A stretch of DNA of 64,000 bases, taken from NCBI RefSeq assembly GCF_000765475.1, contig NZ_JRHO01000014.1, positions 637,687-701,686 on the forward strand, written 5' to 3'. The notes below the pieces were generated by a model that worked only from the letters and a program-made list of their open reading frames with translations, did no database searches and was not told the origin of the DNA. Positions within the stretch are counted from its first letter, which is position 1. The number at the start of each line of letters is the position of its first letter. The stretch comes from Methanococcoides methylutens. Lineage in GTDB: Archaea > Halobacteriota > Methanosarcinia > Methanosarcinales > Methanosarcinaceae. Positions 43,925-53,075 of the stretch are shown one piece after another. The position numbers and the translations under genes were made by a program.

Positions 43925-44878
43925 TTATCCAAGAACTGACCTTACAGGGTCAAGTATCTCATTGATGTACTTGCCGGCACCGTTCTTCAGGTCCATTGGA
44001 TGAAGACTTCCGTCTGCAAATACTGTCTCAAGTTCTGCATAGCTCTTGCATACAAGGTCGCCGCCAAACTTCTCCGGCCTTTCGAAGACGATCTCATCGT
44101 AGCGAGGCATTATGTGATACTTGAATAGCTCAAGCATCGGATTATCTTCAATAACACCTGCAGGACAGAATGCTTTCTTAAGCTTTTTATTAATGGATGC
44201 TGCATCATCGTCCACTGAAATATAGTTCTCGTTGGATGATGACATCTTGGTACCGTCCAGTCCGAGAAGTATAGGAGTGTGGATGCAGAGCGGAGCTTTG
44301 AAGCCAAGGCCTGGAAGCCCTTCCCTTGCAAGCATGTGGATCTTCCTCTGGTCGATACCACCTACCGCGACATCCACTCCGAGAAGTGCGATATCGATAG
44401 CCTGCATGATAGGGTAGACCATCTGGGAAACCTTAGGATCTTCCATCTTTCTTCCAACCTCGTCCATGCTTCTCTTTGCCCGGTTCAGTGAAGTTGACTG
44501 GGTGAGCTTGAGCACATTAAGCATGTATTCAGGAGAGAGCTGGAAATCAGAGCCATATACAAAATTAGTCTTTTCCGGATCAAGTCCGAGTGCAAGGAAA
44601 CATTCCTTGTTGTAGTCCGCGGTCTTGCGTACTTCTTCCATCGTACCTTTCTGGTTCAGGTATGCATGGACATCCGCAAGAAGGACAGTGATCTCAAATC
44701 CTGCTTTCTGAAGGTCCATTAACTTGTTCACAGTAAGAACGTGGCCCATGTGGATCTTCCCACTAGGTTCGTAGCCGGTATATGCTGAAGGGTTTTCCTT
44801 GGTCTCCAGCAATGTTGTAAGCTCCGCTTCTGTGACAATCTCCTGCACGTTTCTTTTTATAAGATCGATCTTTTCCAT
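43925..44878 (-). CDS. tyrS: tyrosyl-tRNA synthetase
   Basis: A 317-residue archaeal TyrRS. The HIGH motif is GKIHMGHVL (about 40-48), the tyrosine pocket has YTGYEPS, and the KMSKS loop is GTKMSSSNENY (about 212-222). The short form without an S4 domain is usual in archaea. Single gene; Thg1 lies 119 nt upstream on the same strand. Confidence 0.95.
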   Translation of the reverse strand: MEKIDLIKRNVQEIVTEAELTTLLETKENPSAYTGYEPSGKIHMGHVLTVNKLMDLQKAGFEITVLLADVHAYLNQKGTMEEVRKTADYNKECFLALGLDPEKTNFVYGSDFQLSPEYMLNVLKLTQSTSLNRAKRSMDEVGRKMEDPKVSQMVYPIMQAIDIALLGVDVAVGGIDQRKIHMLAREGLPGLGFKAPLCIHTPILLGLDGTKMSSSNENYISVDDDAASINKKLKKAFCPAGVIEDNPMLELFKYHIMPRYDEIVFERPEKFGGDLVCKSYAELETVFADGSLHPMDLKNGAGKYINEILDPVRSVLG

Positions 44879-44997
44879 GAATTCACCTTCAATATCATAG
44901 TAGAATTAAACTGATCACTATGAATGATGGGACTTTAAAGTCAAGTCATCACCATATAGATTACGGTACATTAGTAACCAATATAGAGTACTGTACA

Positions 44998-45729
44998 TCA
45001 GTTACCCATAATATATTTTTTCAAAAAATCGGTCCCATCATCGGATGAGAACATGGGAATATCCCAATCCTGGACCACTTTAGACCTTTTGCTCCGGGTC
45101 CTTTCATTTTTCACGGGGTCAAAGCCGGTCTTATGATACTCGGTCTTGTGTATTACAACACCCCTTTTTTGCCATGATGGAACCTTATCAAGGTTTATTC
45201 CACGCTGGAACAACATCTCATGTATATCCTGAGCCTTCTTACCCTTGATAGCAGCTGCAGCTTCCTTTTCGCTCAGGCCCTCCGAACGCAGCGTGTAATA
45301 TCCATATGAACTTACACAGTTCCTCCAGGCCTCGTTCTGGCGCCAGACCAGATACTCAGGGACCTGACCTTTCTCGATGGGAACGATTCGGGAATCAAAT
45401 GACACAGGCTCATCGAGACCCATCTTAATAGTAAAAGCACTGCTAAGGTAGCTGGCGACCACAGAATCAAGTTTCTCGACCCGGCCATCAAAGGGCAGGT
45501 CAAAGAAAAGAATGCTCGCCTCGTCAGAAAAAGTATATGCTAACGCTGCACTCATTCCGCTTTTTTTGAAGAAAAGTTCCAGAGAATCCGCCATGGCAGA
45601 TGCAAACCTTTCATCATACGGCTTTTCGCAACCAAGCCGTGAAAGCGTATGTTTGAACGTCCTGCCATCAACGCGTATGATCACAGGAGCAATGCAGCGC
45701 AGATCTGAATAGATCTCCCGCTGTTTCAT
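44998..45729 (-). CDS. thg1: tRNA-His guanylyltransferase (Thg1 family)
   Basis: A 243-residue Thg1/Thg1-like 3'-5' nucleotidyltransferase. The palm motif is IIRVDGRTFK (about 17-26) with the metal aspartates in RVDGR and in FSDEASILF (about 67-75); RQNEAWRNCVSSYGYY (about 130-145) is the family WR..N region. In archaea it adds G-1 to tRNA-His or repairs 5' ends. The frame has no internal TAG; the Methanosarcina acetivorans gene is known for an in-frame pyrrolysine codon. The PRC-barrel gene ends 8 nt upstream. Confidence 0.92.
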   Translation of the reverse strand: MKQREIYSDLRCIAPVIIRVDGRTFKHTLSRLGCEKPYDERFASAMADSLELFFKKSGMSAALAYTFSDEASILFFDLPFDGRVEKLDSVVASYLSSAFTIKMGLDEPVSFDSRIVPIEKGQVPEYLVWRQNEAWRNCVSSYGYYTLRSEGLSEKEAAAAIKGKKAQDIHEMLFQRGINLDKVPSWQKRGVVIHKTEYHKTGFDPVKNERTRSKRSKVVQDWDIPMFSSDDGTDFLKKYIMGN

Positions 45730-45737
45730 GAGAAGGA

Positions 45738-46010
45738 TCAGTCTTCTTTTTCTTCCTCTTTTGCAGGTTTCTTGAACCTTTTAACGATATCGCGTATGAG
45801 GACAATGTCCCCGGTAGTTACAACCCACCTGTATGGAAGGATGACCCCCCTGGTCGCAACATCAAAGATATCACGGTTGATGTCTGAAAGAGCAAGGCCT
45901 GAAACAACCCTCTCATCCACATCAAAAACGAGATCGTTCACTTTTCCCACATACGTACCCTGATTCGTATACACATTTAATCCAAACAGTGATGTTATAT
46001 CTGCGCGCAT
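45738..46010 (-). CDS. PRC-barrel domain protein
   Basis: A 90-residue PRC barrel: ITSLFGLNVYTNQGTYVGKVNDLVFD at the start and ILPYRWVVTTGDIVLIRD in the second half, then a lysine/glutamate tail. Archaeal stand-alone PRC-barrel proteins may take part in RNA processing or cell-division complexes (CdpB-type); no specific role can be given. It probably shares a transcript with thg1. Confidence 0.8.
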   Translation of the reverse strand: MRADITSLFGLNVYTNQGTYVGKVNDLVFDVDERVVSGLALSDINRDIFDVATRGVILPYRWVVTTGDIVLIRDIVKRFKKPAKEEEKED

Positions 46011-46263
46011 GATAGCCCCTGTTGTCTTGATCTATTAAAATTATAAATATGATTTACATGTTGATAATATATATAAAATGCGTATTGATGTGCCTTAAAG
46101 GCTTCTGAACATAATCAATAAATTGTCCCATAGCGCAGCGTACTAATGAATAACAAAATTGGAATGCTTTCAGTGAATCTAGTTTAATATAAATTAAATT
46201 GAATACTGAAAATATATAATAATTTCCGCTATTTATATATACAGTTGGAGTCTGTTCCAATAT

Positions 46264-46689
46264 ATGGTTAATGGGCTTGCAGATATTTGGATTTCCATAA
46301 TCAAAAATAATTTCCAGATGCTTGGATTGAATGACTCAAAACCCAGAGGAATAATAATTCTTGGAATCTTTGTTGGTTTGAGCGCAGTACTCCAGTTATT
46401 TTGTGGCTTTGCCGGATATCCGTTATACATTCAGGGATATGCCTTGCAGTCGGGATTTGTATTCTATGTTTATTTCCTATATGCATTGATTTCTGTGAGT
46501 CTGGCATATGGTTTCCTTAAATTGAAAAAAGTCGTATTTTATCCTGCAATCTTTTGGTTTTTATGGGGTACAGCCAACGGAATATCCAATTACCTGGCCC
46601 TTGCAGATATTGAAATTATTGTAGATAGCGCCCTCAGCTTTGCATTTTTATCTTATGTTTATTCAAAAAAGAAGTATTTCGTGAATTAA
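46264..46689 (+). CDS. small membrane protein, unknown
   Basis: A 141-residue protein with four predicted helices (about 28-50, 58-80, 86-104 and 110-135) and a basic tail (YSKKKYFVN). No family recognised. It stands alone in AT-rich DNA unlike its neighbours, with TATTTATATATA at about 46230 as a likely promoter. It could be a recent acquisition. Confidence 0.6.
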   Translation: MVNGLADIWISIIKNNFQMLGLNDSKPRGIIILGIFVGLSAVLQLFCGFAGYPLYIQGYALQSGFVFYVYFLYALISVSLAYGFLKLKKVVFYPAIFWFLWGTANGISNYLALADIEIIVDSALSFAFLSYVYSKKKYFVN

Positions 46690-46888
46690 TTTTCAAAATT
46701 TATTTTCTATAACCATATAATTCAAAAAAGAAGAAATTACTATTCACAAGATATCGTCAATTGTTGCATTTACCCACAACTATTGATACCTTAACACCAA
46801 ACACTTATGGGAAAACGAAAGTTCTACTCTTGGAAATGCACCATCATTAAATAGAAGTATAGCTGAAAAGTCCAGAGGGCAAAAGAAC

Positions 46889-47650
46889 ATGCTTACAAGC
46901 ACCTACATACATATTCCCGGCATAGGGAAAACAATTGAAAAACGGATATGGGAGAGCGGGCACTGCCAGTGGGACGAATACCTGGAACACCAGGACTGCA
47001 TTTCAATACCTGCAACGAGGAAAGAAAGGATCGAAAAAGGGATCATCGAATCCAAAGATCACCTTGCAATGAGAGATTTCGAATACTTCGCCAACTGCCT
47101 CCCGGGTGCAGAACACTGGAGAGCTTTTGAGCATTTCTCGGATTCTGTCGCTTATGTCGATATTGAGACCACAGGCCTCTCTGCTAATAGTTCCTGCATT
47201 ACTGTTGTAGGGATCTACGACGGGAAAGATGCAAAAACGTATGTCAAAGGAATTGACCTTGATGACATCGTAGAAGAGCTGGAAAAATACGAGCTTCTGG
47301 TATCCTTCAACGGGGCACGCTTCGACCTGCCGTTCATCAAGCACGAATTCCCGGAAATTAATTTCAACCAGCTCCATGTGGACCTTATGTACCCTCTGCG
47401 TCGCATTGGGCTCACGGGAGGGCTTAAGGCCATCGAGAAAAAGCTGGGGATACAGCGAACTGATGATACGGTCGACATTACCGGGTTCGATGCAGTCCGG
47501 CTCTGGCACGAGTACGAGCGCGGAAATGAAGAATCGCTGGACCTTCTTCTTGAATACAACCGGGAAGATATCGTCAACCTGGAAACGATCATCAATAAAA
47601 CATACACGCAGTTCAGCGAAAGGACATTCGAGAAGACCCTCGGAAAATGA
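46889..47650 (+). CDS. DEDD-type 3'-5' exonuclease, YprB-like RNase H fold
   Basis: A 253-residue protein. The N-terminus holds a helix-hairpin-like start (YIHIPGIGKTIEKRIWESG). The exonuclease motifs are AYVDIETTG (Exo I, about 88-96), LLVSFNGARFDLPFI (Exo II, about 135-149) and LLLEYNREDIVNL (Exo III, YxxxD, about 221-233). This is the YprB/ribonuclease-H-like family of probable DNA repair exonucleases. It sits 49 nt before uvrC in the same direction, consistent with a repair role. Confidence 0.82.
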   Translation: MLTSTYIHIPGIGKTIEKRIWESGHCQWDEYLEHQDCISIPATRKERIEKGIIESKDHLAMRDFEYFANCLPGAEHWRAFEHFSDSVAYVDIETTGLSANSSCITVVGIYDGKDAKTYVKGIDLDDIVEELEKYELLVSFNGARFDLPFIKHEFPEINFNQLHVDLMYPLRRIGLTGGLKAIEKKLGIQRTDDTVDITGFDAVRLWHEYERGNEESLDLLLEYNREDIVNLETIINKTYTQFSERTFEKTLGK

Positions 47651-47699
47651 GACAAAGCGTCGTTCTTTTCCTTCAATATACAGAGGATGACAGAATATA

Positions 47700-49505
47700 A
47701 TGAAGCCGGATATATCCAATATCCCTGACCTGCCGGGCGTCTACCTGATGAAGGATAGCTCCGACAACATTATTTACATAGGAAAGGCAAAATCCCTGAA
47801 GAAGAGGGTCAGCCAATACTTCCAGTCCGGAAAGAACCATTCTTCAAAGACCAGGGCAATGGTCAGGAAGATCGAGGATATCGACTACATCGTAACGGAT
47901 TCTGAGGTCGGGGCACTGATACTTGAGGCAAATCTTGTAAAGAAGAACAGGCCCCATTACAACATAGACCTGAAGGATGACAAACGATATCCTTACGTTA
48001 AGGTCACGGTCAACAAGAAGTTCCCGAGGATATTCATAACACGCAAGAGGCTCATGGACGGAGCCCTTTATTTCGGACCCTATACCAACGTCAAGCCTGT
48101 ACGCCGTACACTTGACATGATATCGCAGGTATTCAGGATCAAAAGTTGCAACCGGAAGGTCGACGGGAAGAGAACACGGCCATGCCTTAACTATCACATT
48201 GATCGCTGCTATGCGCCATGCAACGGTTCCATTTCCGAAGAGGAATATCGTAAGAACGTCATGGAAGCTGTGAAGTTCTTCAAAGGTGACACCGCAGGAA
48301 TCCTAAGTTCACTTAATGAAAAGATGCAGGAGCATGCAAAAGAACAGGAATTCGAAGCTGCTGCTGTGATACGTGACCAGATAGCAGCACTCAAAAGCCT
48401 GTCCGAACAGCAGACCGCCACAGCAGGGAACAATGACAGTGACCTCATAGCCACGGCAGCCGATGAGGAAACAATTTTCGTGCAGATCTTCTATATCCGT
48501 GACGGGAACATGGTAGGAAAGGCTGATTTTTCACTTTCATGGGGAGATGCAGCAGGAGATATCACCAAAATTGTCGCGGAGTTCATCAAGCAATATTACC
48601 AGGATGCACCGGTTCCTCCGGAGATCCTTGTGCAGCACCAGATACCTGAAAAAGAACTTATCACAAAATGGCTGTCTGAAAAAGCATCCAGAAGTGTCAG
48701 CATACAGGTGCCTGCAAGAGGAGATAAGAAAAAGTTGCTTGACATGGCTGCAAGGAATGCAATCATGACAATGGAACAATCGCATATAAAGAAAAGTGAT
48801 AAGGAGACTGCACTACAGGCACTGGTACAGCTTCGTGATGAACTCTCACTCCCTACCCTGCCGGTACAAATAGAAGGCTTTGACATCTCCAACATATCAG
48901 GGACTGATGCCGTAGGATCACTCGTGGTTTTCAACAACGGAATGCCTGCAAAGGACAAGTACAGGCATTTCAATATCAAGACCGTAAAAGGCATCGATGA
49001 CTTTGCCATGATGGCAGAAGTGGTCAAGCGCCGGTACAAAAAACAGAAAACTGAGGATAACAAAATGCCTGACCTGATACTCATCGACGGTGGCCCGGGA
49101 CAGGTCGGCGCTGCAATGGGATCACTTAAGGAACTGGGACTTGACATTCCCCTGGTCGGTCTGGCAAAACGGTTCGAGCATATAATCGTCCCGAAGGAAG
49201 GACAGGACGAGGTTGTCATACTTCCACATACATCCGATGCGCTCAGGATGCTCATGCAGGTGAGGGATGAATCACATCGTTTTGCAGTCTCTTCACATCG
49301 AAGAAGACGTACTGCAAGGTTGTCCCATTCTGAACTGGATTCAATACCAGGAATTGGCTCATCCAGGAAGAAAGCCCTGCTGAACCATTTCGGGTCAATC
49401 GATAAGATAAGGCGCGCTTCTATAGAGGACCTTGCGGAAGTGGAAGGTATCAGCAAAGGGCTTGCTGGGAAGATCGCAGATCATTTCAAGAGCAATCAGG
49501 ATTGA
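47700..49505 (+). CDS. uvrC: excinuclease ABC subunit C
   Basis: The 601-residue dual-incision nuclease of nucleotide excision repair. Domains in order: GIY-YIG (GVYLMKDSSDNIIYIGKAKSL, about 13-33), a cysteine cluster (KSCNRK, RPCLNYHIDRCYAPC, about 148-181), UVR motif (about 200-235), EndoV/RNase-H-like domain with IEGFDISNISG and LILIDGGPGQV, and a helix-hairpin-helix pair at the end (IPGIGSSRKKALL, VEGISKGLAGKI). UvrA and UvrB are not in the window. The UvrABC set in methanogens is considered bacterial in origin. Confidence 0.95.
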   Translation: MKPDISNIPDLPGVYLMKDSSDNIIYIGKAKSLKKRVSQYFQSGKNHSSKTRAMVRKIEDIDYIVTDSEVGALILEANLVKKNRPHYNIDLKDDKRYPYVKVTVNKKFPRIFITRKRLMDGALYFGPYTNVKPVRRTLDMISQVFRIKSCNRKVDGKRTRPCLNYHIDRCYAPCNGSISEEEYRKNVMEAVKFFKGDTAGILSSLNEKMQEHAKEQEFEAAAVIRDQIAALKSLSEQQTATAGNNDSDLIATAADEETIFVQIFYIRDGNMVGKADFSLSWGDAAGDITKIVAEFIKQYYQDAPVPPEILVQHQIPEKELITKWLSEKASRSVSIQVPARGDKKKLLDMAARNAIMTMEQSHIKKSDKETALQALVQLRDELSLPTLPVQIEGFDISNISGTDAVGSLVVFNNGMPAKDKYRHFNIKTVKGIDDFAMMAEVVKRRYKKQKTEDNKMPDLILIDGGPGQVGAAMGSLKELGLDIPLVGLAKRFEHIIVPKEGQDEVVILPHTSDALRMLMQVRDESHRFAVSSHRRRRTARLSHSELDSIPGIGSSRKKALLNHFGSIDKIRRASIEDLAEVEGISKGLAGKIADHFKSNQD

Positions 49506-49696
49506 ACATGGCCAGTCACCAAACCCGGGACCAATATAGCCTCAGACTGATTCCCGGATAGATAAAAAGAAGGACGGATGAAAAAGAGATAAACTGAAGT
49601 CAGGCTTTGAAGTTGAGATAGTATTTTATTGGCAAAGTATCTTAATATCGGGTATCTTAATGTTGAAACAGGATATCGCATAAAGAACGACAAAAG

Positions 49697-50401
49697 GTGA
49701 TGGAAGTTAATTCTATAGACGAACAGATCGAGGATACAAAGAAGGAACTTGAGGAAATGCTTGCATATCCTGATGAGAAGCTGATCGACATCATCAAGGA
49801 AGTGGGATTTGAATGCGACATGTGTGCCAGGTGCTGTACCAAAGAGTTCAACGACCATGTGTTCCTGCTCGACAAGGATACAGAGTTCATTAAAAGCATT
49901 GATCCAAACCTTATCAAACCTGCACCTTATTATGAGTTCTGCGACCAGAACGGGCGATTCTATGTTTCAGGTTATGCACTAAGAACAAAGGAGGATGGAA
50001 GTTGTGTCATGCTTGAGAACAAAAGATGTACCATGTATGACAGAAGGCTCACCATCTGTCGGCTTTACCCTTACATGCTCCACAGGGAAACGGATGATGA
50101 AGGAAAGCTTGACTGGAGACAGATATCCGGACTTAACGAGCATGGGTGCTACCACTCAGAAATATCGGGCAGTGAAGCTGAAAAAATAGCTGCAGACACA
50201 AAGGCTTATGAGGAAGCATACCTTCGCCAGCAGATAAGGTTCCTCGGGAAGGTCAGGGATCACTTCAAAAAGAACGGGCTTCGCCACGTAAAATCGATCT
50301 ATGACAGAAAGATGCGTTCTTTTGGCAAAGGCGAAGAGATCGAAGTTTACGTATATTACAAGGACGAACTCGAACTTTCACGAGTATCCGTTGATGACTG
50401 A
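49697..50401 (+). CDS. YkgJ-type cysteine cluster protein
   Basis: A 234-residue protein of the YkgJ/Fe-S-cluster family. The signature is FECDMCARCCTK (about 35-46), then CVMLENKRCTMYDRRLTICRLYPYM (about 103-127), the usual second cluster region. These proteins probably bind zinc or an Fe-S cluster; the role is unknown. Starts at GTG 49697 or the next ATG 49700. Convergent with the radical SAM gene downstream. Confidence 0.8.
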   Translation: MMEVNSIDEQIEDTKKELEEMLAYPDEKLIDIIKEVGFECDMCARCCTKEFNDHVFLLDKDTEFIKSIDPNLIKPAPYYEFCDQNGRFYVSGYALRTKEDGSCVMLENKRCTMYDRRLTICRLYPYMLHRETDDEGKLDWRQISGLNEHGCYHSEISGSEAEKIAADTKAYEEAYLRQQIRFLGKVRDHFKKNGLRHVKSIYDRKMRSFGKGEEIEVYVYYKDELELSRVSVDD

Positions 50402-50407
50402 ATAATT

Positions 50408-51523
50408 TCATTTATCCCAGTTGCCATTGAGCTTGCCGTCCCTTGCCATTCTTCCCAGTACCTTATGAACCGGGTCACTGATAGGCGACGGAACTATGTT
50501 CTCATAAGGAGTGGATGGCAGCGGGGTCAGGTAATGTGCCCTTACTTTTCCACCTTTGCGGCATATCCATTTGATCTGTTCAAGTGTTCTTTGCTGGTCC
50601 TCTTCACACTCATCCGGAAAACCAAAGATGAAATCCACGATCGGGGTTATTTCATGCTCAAAGCACCGTTCAATTGCAATCGTAACATCATCGGAAGTAT
50701 GACCGCGGAGCATTTCTTTCAATATCCTGTCACTACCGGATTGTGCACCCATGCTGATCGTTCTGTTGGTGCAGTACCGGTCAATAAGGTCCAGACCTTC
50801 GTGAGTTGTGAATTCCGGTCGGATCTCTGAGGGAAAGGTACCGAAATATATATTTTTGTCTTCCATTGAATGTAGCTGCGACAAAAGTTTCTCAACCTTA
50901 TCAAAACGTGGATGTACCCCATCGCCCCCATAAGCAAAAGCATTCGATGAAGTAAAACGCAGGTCACTGTAGTGTTTAGCGAACTTCAATATGGAATCAA
51001 TGCTCCTGTGCCTCATCCGGTTGCCAAATAAACGGGGCGTCTGGCAGTATTTACATTTCCAGGGGCATCCCCTGCTGATCTCGAGAGGAGCACGTATGCC
51101 TTCCGGATCAAAGCATGGGTAGGCATCAAGATCCACAGGTCCACGTTTTTCAGTATACACCACATTACCGTTCTTTCGATATGCAATCCCCTTTACATCA
51201 GAAGGATTGTTTCCGCTGAGAAGTGCATTTACAAGTTCCGGAAGAGCTTCCTCCCCTTCCCCGACAACGACATAGTCGAAATGTTCAAGAGTATCCTCCA
51301 CAGAACCGGATGGATGAGGACCTCCTGCAATGTAAATGGAATCGGTGGAAGAATCGTCGACCTCTGTGAAGATATCTTCTTTCTGTTTTGTGGCAAAGCT
51401 GTATATCATGATGCCATCATGAGGTTGTTTCACAACCATGTTCCCGGGAACAAGAGGCATAAGTGAAGCAAGGCTGTAAGTGTTCTTCTGCATCCACCTA
51501 AAACAAATATCCATACATCTCAC
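50408..51523 (-). CDS. B12-binding-domain radical SAM protein
   Basis: A 371-residue protein. The N-terminal part has a partial B12-binding-like Rossmann segment (IYIAGGPHPSGSVEDTLEHFDYVVVGEGE, about 45-73); the radical SAM motif is CPWKCKYCQTP (about 154-164), followed by SSNAFAYGG and an FGFPDE element. The pattern agrees with a methanogen-type family of B12/radical SAM proteins of unknown substrate. It lies 1 nt downstream of the site-2 protease gene. Confidence 0.82.
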   Translation of the reverse strand: MRCMDICFRWMQKNTYSLASLMPLVPGNMVVKQPHDGIMIYSFATKQKEDIFTEVDDSSTDSIYIAGGPHPSGSVEDTLEHFDYVVVGEGEEALPELVNALLSGNNPSDVKGIAYRKNGNVVYTEKRGPVDLDAYPCFDPEGIRAPLEISRGCPWKCKYCQTPRLFGNRMRHRSIDSILKFAKHYSDLRFTSSNAFAYGGDGVHPRFDKVEKLLSQLHSMEDKNIYFGTFPSEIRPEFTTHEGLDLIDRYCTNRTISMGAQSGSDRILKEMLRGHTSDDVTIAIERCFEHEITPIVDFIFGFPDECEEDQQRTLEQIKWICRKGGKVRAHYLTPLPSTPYENIVPSPISDPVHKVLGRMARDGKLNGNWDK

Positions 51524-51524
51524 C

Positions 51525-52643
51525 TCAATTCATGACCAGAGTTAACGGTACCAATGTGAAACACAGGATCCCCAGTATAAAAGTGAGAATTCCAAGTGCC
51601 AACCTTTTGTTGTCAAGTATTATTTCATCATTTAAGGGTTTTGGATGACCGGCCAGAGCAAAGAGTAAAAGGAAGAATGACCAGAACAACCAGATACCTC
51701 CATTTTGCTCAAGAACAAAGATCACATACAATGCAAGAGCGCCCAATAACATCGGCATCATGAGGGATACTTTCCGGGCACGCTCACCCAACATGGCTCG
51801 CATGATATGACCACCATCAAGCTGGCCGGATGGCAGGAGGTTAAGAACGGTCACCAGCATGCCCACCCATCCCGCAAATGCAACCGGATGCATCATTTCG
51901 GAAGTACTGCCCATGATCCGGGTGATGCCATCGAACAGCAGCGGTGTCTGGATATCGATCATGATGGCCCCGGGATCAGCAGGAAGCTCCACCGGTGGCA
52001 GTGAAAGGCCTATGAAGGTCACGATCACAGATGCTACAATGCCTACAAGCGGACCTGCAACTGCTACATCGAACAATGCCCTGCGATTAGGGATGATACC
52101 TCTGTGCTTTATAACGGCACCCATGGTTCCGATAAAAGTGGGAAAAGGAATAAAATAAGGAAGTGAGGTCCGCATACCATGCATCTTTGCAGCCATGTAG
52201 TGCCCCATCTCATGGGATCCCAATACGAACATTATTGCGAGGGTAAAAGGCAGGCCTTTTATGAAACCTGAAGGCTCATTGAATATATCCACACCGAACA
52301 TCGCTGCACCGGCAAACATGGTTGTGAATACAGTAGCTATTGCCAGCACCACATTGATCCAGATGCGTTCGGGAACTTCATGAATAGGAGATGCGATCAG
52401 CACATCCTCACCAAGCTCGGACACCAGAGCAAAGCGATATCCTTTTGCTCCAAACTTGCCCCATAAGCTATTGGTAATGGTTTGCTTATCCGTGGTTGGA
52501 ACGCCATAGAAGTATATGTCCCCATCAACATATCCAACTTCATATACCTTAAAAAAAGGATGGACATCACCATAGAGGTTCATGACCAAAGCTTCTATTT
52601 GCTGATCGTCCAGATGTCCGGAATTAGAGTCGTTCTTTGCCAT
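51525..52643 (-). CDS. site-2 protease family (M50) membrane metalloprotease
   Basis: A 372-residue membrane protein with about seven helices. The zinc motif HEMGH is in VLGSHEMGHYMAAKMHGM (about 143-160), and the second metal region is LLPSGQLDGGHI (about 267-278, with NLLPSGQLDGG as LDG motif). An N-terminal soluble segment of about 100 residues comes first. Intramembrane cleavage of membrane-bound regulators is the family role; the substrate is unknown. It is 18 nt after the phosphomevalonate dehydratase small-subunit gene. Confidence 0.88.
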   Translation of the reverse strand: MAKNDSNSGHLDDQQIEALVMNLYGDVHPFFKVYEVGYVDGDIYFYGVPTTDKQTITNSLWGKFGAKGYRFALVSELGEDVLIASPIHEVPERIWINVVLAIATVFTTMFAGAAMFGVDIFNEPSGFIKGLPFTLAIMFVLGSHEMGHYMAAKMHGMRTSLPYFIPFPTFIGTMGAVIKHRGIIPNRRALFDVAVAGPLVGIVASVIVTFIGLSLPPVELPADPGAIMIDIQTPLLFDGITRIMGSTSEMMHPVAFAGWVGMLVTVLNLLPSGQLDGGHIMRAMLGERARKVSLMMPMLLGALALYVIFVLEQNGGIWLFWSFFLLLFALAGHPKPLNDEIILDNKRLALGILTFILGILCFTLVPLTLVMN

Positions 52644-52661
52644 TATGTCACACTAATGATC

Positions 52662-53075
52662 TCATTTTTCAGGGATCTCGATATATCCGTTGCTGCTGTC
52701 GACCTTTACATGATCCCCATCAGAAAGAACCTCGTAAGGGTCCTCTTCAAGTCTGTCAACCAGAGGGATGTCCGAAATAATGGCACCAACTGCCACTATG
52801 GGCTCGGAATCGATGTTGATCATGCCTGCCGGAGCAACATTGTTCTTTTTCAGCTGGTAGATAACATAGGAACCGACAGTAGAACCTTTTCCATGAGGGA
52901 ACACCAGGATCTTATCCTTGATGCACTGCCCGTAAATGGCATGAGAAGGGTCAACAACCACGCCGTTCTTTGGATCCACATTGCCTAAAAATGAGAGTGC
53001 ATCGGTTGATAGGAGGACTTCACCTTCTGCAACACCCCTTGCGATAGTACGACATTTGATCTTAATTGTCACCAC
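52662..53075 (-). CDS. phosphomevalonate dehydratase, small subunit (DUF126)
   Basis: A 137-residue swivel-domain protein of the aconitase-X small type (former DUF126). Features: LLSTDALSFLGNVDPKNGVVVD (about 21-42) and PHGKGSTVGSYVIYQL (about 62-77), with the active-site Ser region GKGSTVGS. With the large subunit it dehydrates 5-phosphomevalonate to trans-anhydromevalonate 5-phosphate in the archaeal mevalonate pathway. Its start overlaps the large-subunit gene by 14 nt. Confidence 0.9.
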   Translation of the reverse strand: MVTIKIKCRTIARGVAEGEVLLSTDALSFLGNVDPKNGVVVDPSHAIYGQCIKDKILVFPHGKGSTVGSYVIYQLKKNNVAPAGMINIDSEPIVAVGAIISDIPLVDRLEEDPYEVLSDGDHVKVDSSNGYIEIPEK

